Assembly: GCA_022562855.1 (NCBI GenBank)
Contig: JADFON010000007.1
Span: forward strand, 1-15,148
DNA: 15,148 nucleotides
Source of the DNA: Candidatus Zhuqueibacterota bacterium
Lineage (GTDB): Bacteria > SM23-31
Direction: 5' to 3'
Below the pieces are notes generated by a model, which was given only the letters and a program-made list of their open reading frames with translations, made no database searches and was not told the DNA's origin. Made by a program: the position numbers and the translations under genes. How positions within the stretch are numbered: position 1 is the stretch's first letter; every line of letters begins with the position of its first letter. Positions 15,024-15,148 of this stretch are shown in pieces.

Positions 15024-15148
<125 letters not shown>

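Overview
The window is a 15.1 kb piece of a bacterial chromosome. It is AT-rich, densely packed, and every complete protein-coding gene lies on the + strand. It has no insertion sequences, phage genes or CRISPR arrays. The gene content is core: Holliday-junction repair, tRNA modification, isoprenoid synthesis, two aminoacyl-tRNA synthetases, and a tRNA cluster leading into tuf. The tRNA(Thr-Tyr-Gly-Thr)-tuf order occurs in many Gram-negative phyla. A TolC-family outer membrane protein indicates a diderm cell. Together with the AT bias and the domain mix, this fits an uncultured lineage near the Fibrobacteres-Chlorobi-Bacteroidetes/Marinimicrobia area, but that placement is a guess. TGA ends several ordinary genes here (the HDOD-GGDEF gene, ruvC, ispD, cysS), so the genetic code is the standard one.

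Layout. (1) 1-2190: the 3' part of a TolC-family gene, then an ABC ATPase of the MacB/LolD type with an unusual N-terminal helical extension of about 95 residues. No permease follows it. (2) 2191-2781: a region that looks empty to ordinary gene finding but holds a 74-codon gene with one in-frame TGA at 2449-2451. Read as selenocysteine, the product is a SelW-like (Rdx family) selenoprotein with a CxxU motif. A hairpin with the shape of a bacterial SECIS element sits 15 nt after the TGA. This is the most notable find in the window. (3) 2782-4983: a large cytosolic signalling protein with a degenerate histidine-kinase-like N-terminus, an HDOD domain and an intact GGDEF diguanylate cyclase domain. 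(4) 4984-5390: a 407-base stretch with no gene. (5) 5391-8451: yebC-ruvC-ruvA-ruvB. (6) 8517-12949: queA, ispD, ispF (TTG start overlapping the ispD stop), a DedA-family membrane protein, and gltX. (7) 12983-14455: cysS. (8) 14474-15148: a strong promoter with a terminator-like hairpin just after it, four tRNA genes, and the first 29 codons of tuf.

How the genes work together. RuvA and RuvB form the branch-migration motor and RuvC resolves the junction. QueA makes epoxyqueuosine in tRNA, while GltX and CysS charge tRNAs. IspD and IspF are two steps of the MEP pathway, which supplies isoprenoids, including the undecaprenyl carrier that some DedA-family proteins flip across the membrane. TolC and the ABC ATPase are probably parts of one tripartite efflux or secretion system whose other subunits lie upstream of the window. 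The selenoprotein and the HDOD-GGDEF protein appear to be independent single-gene units between these blocks.
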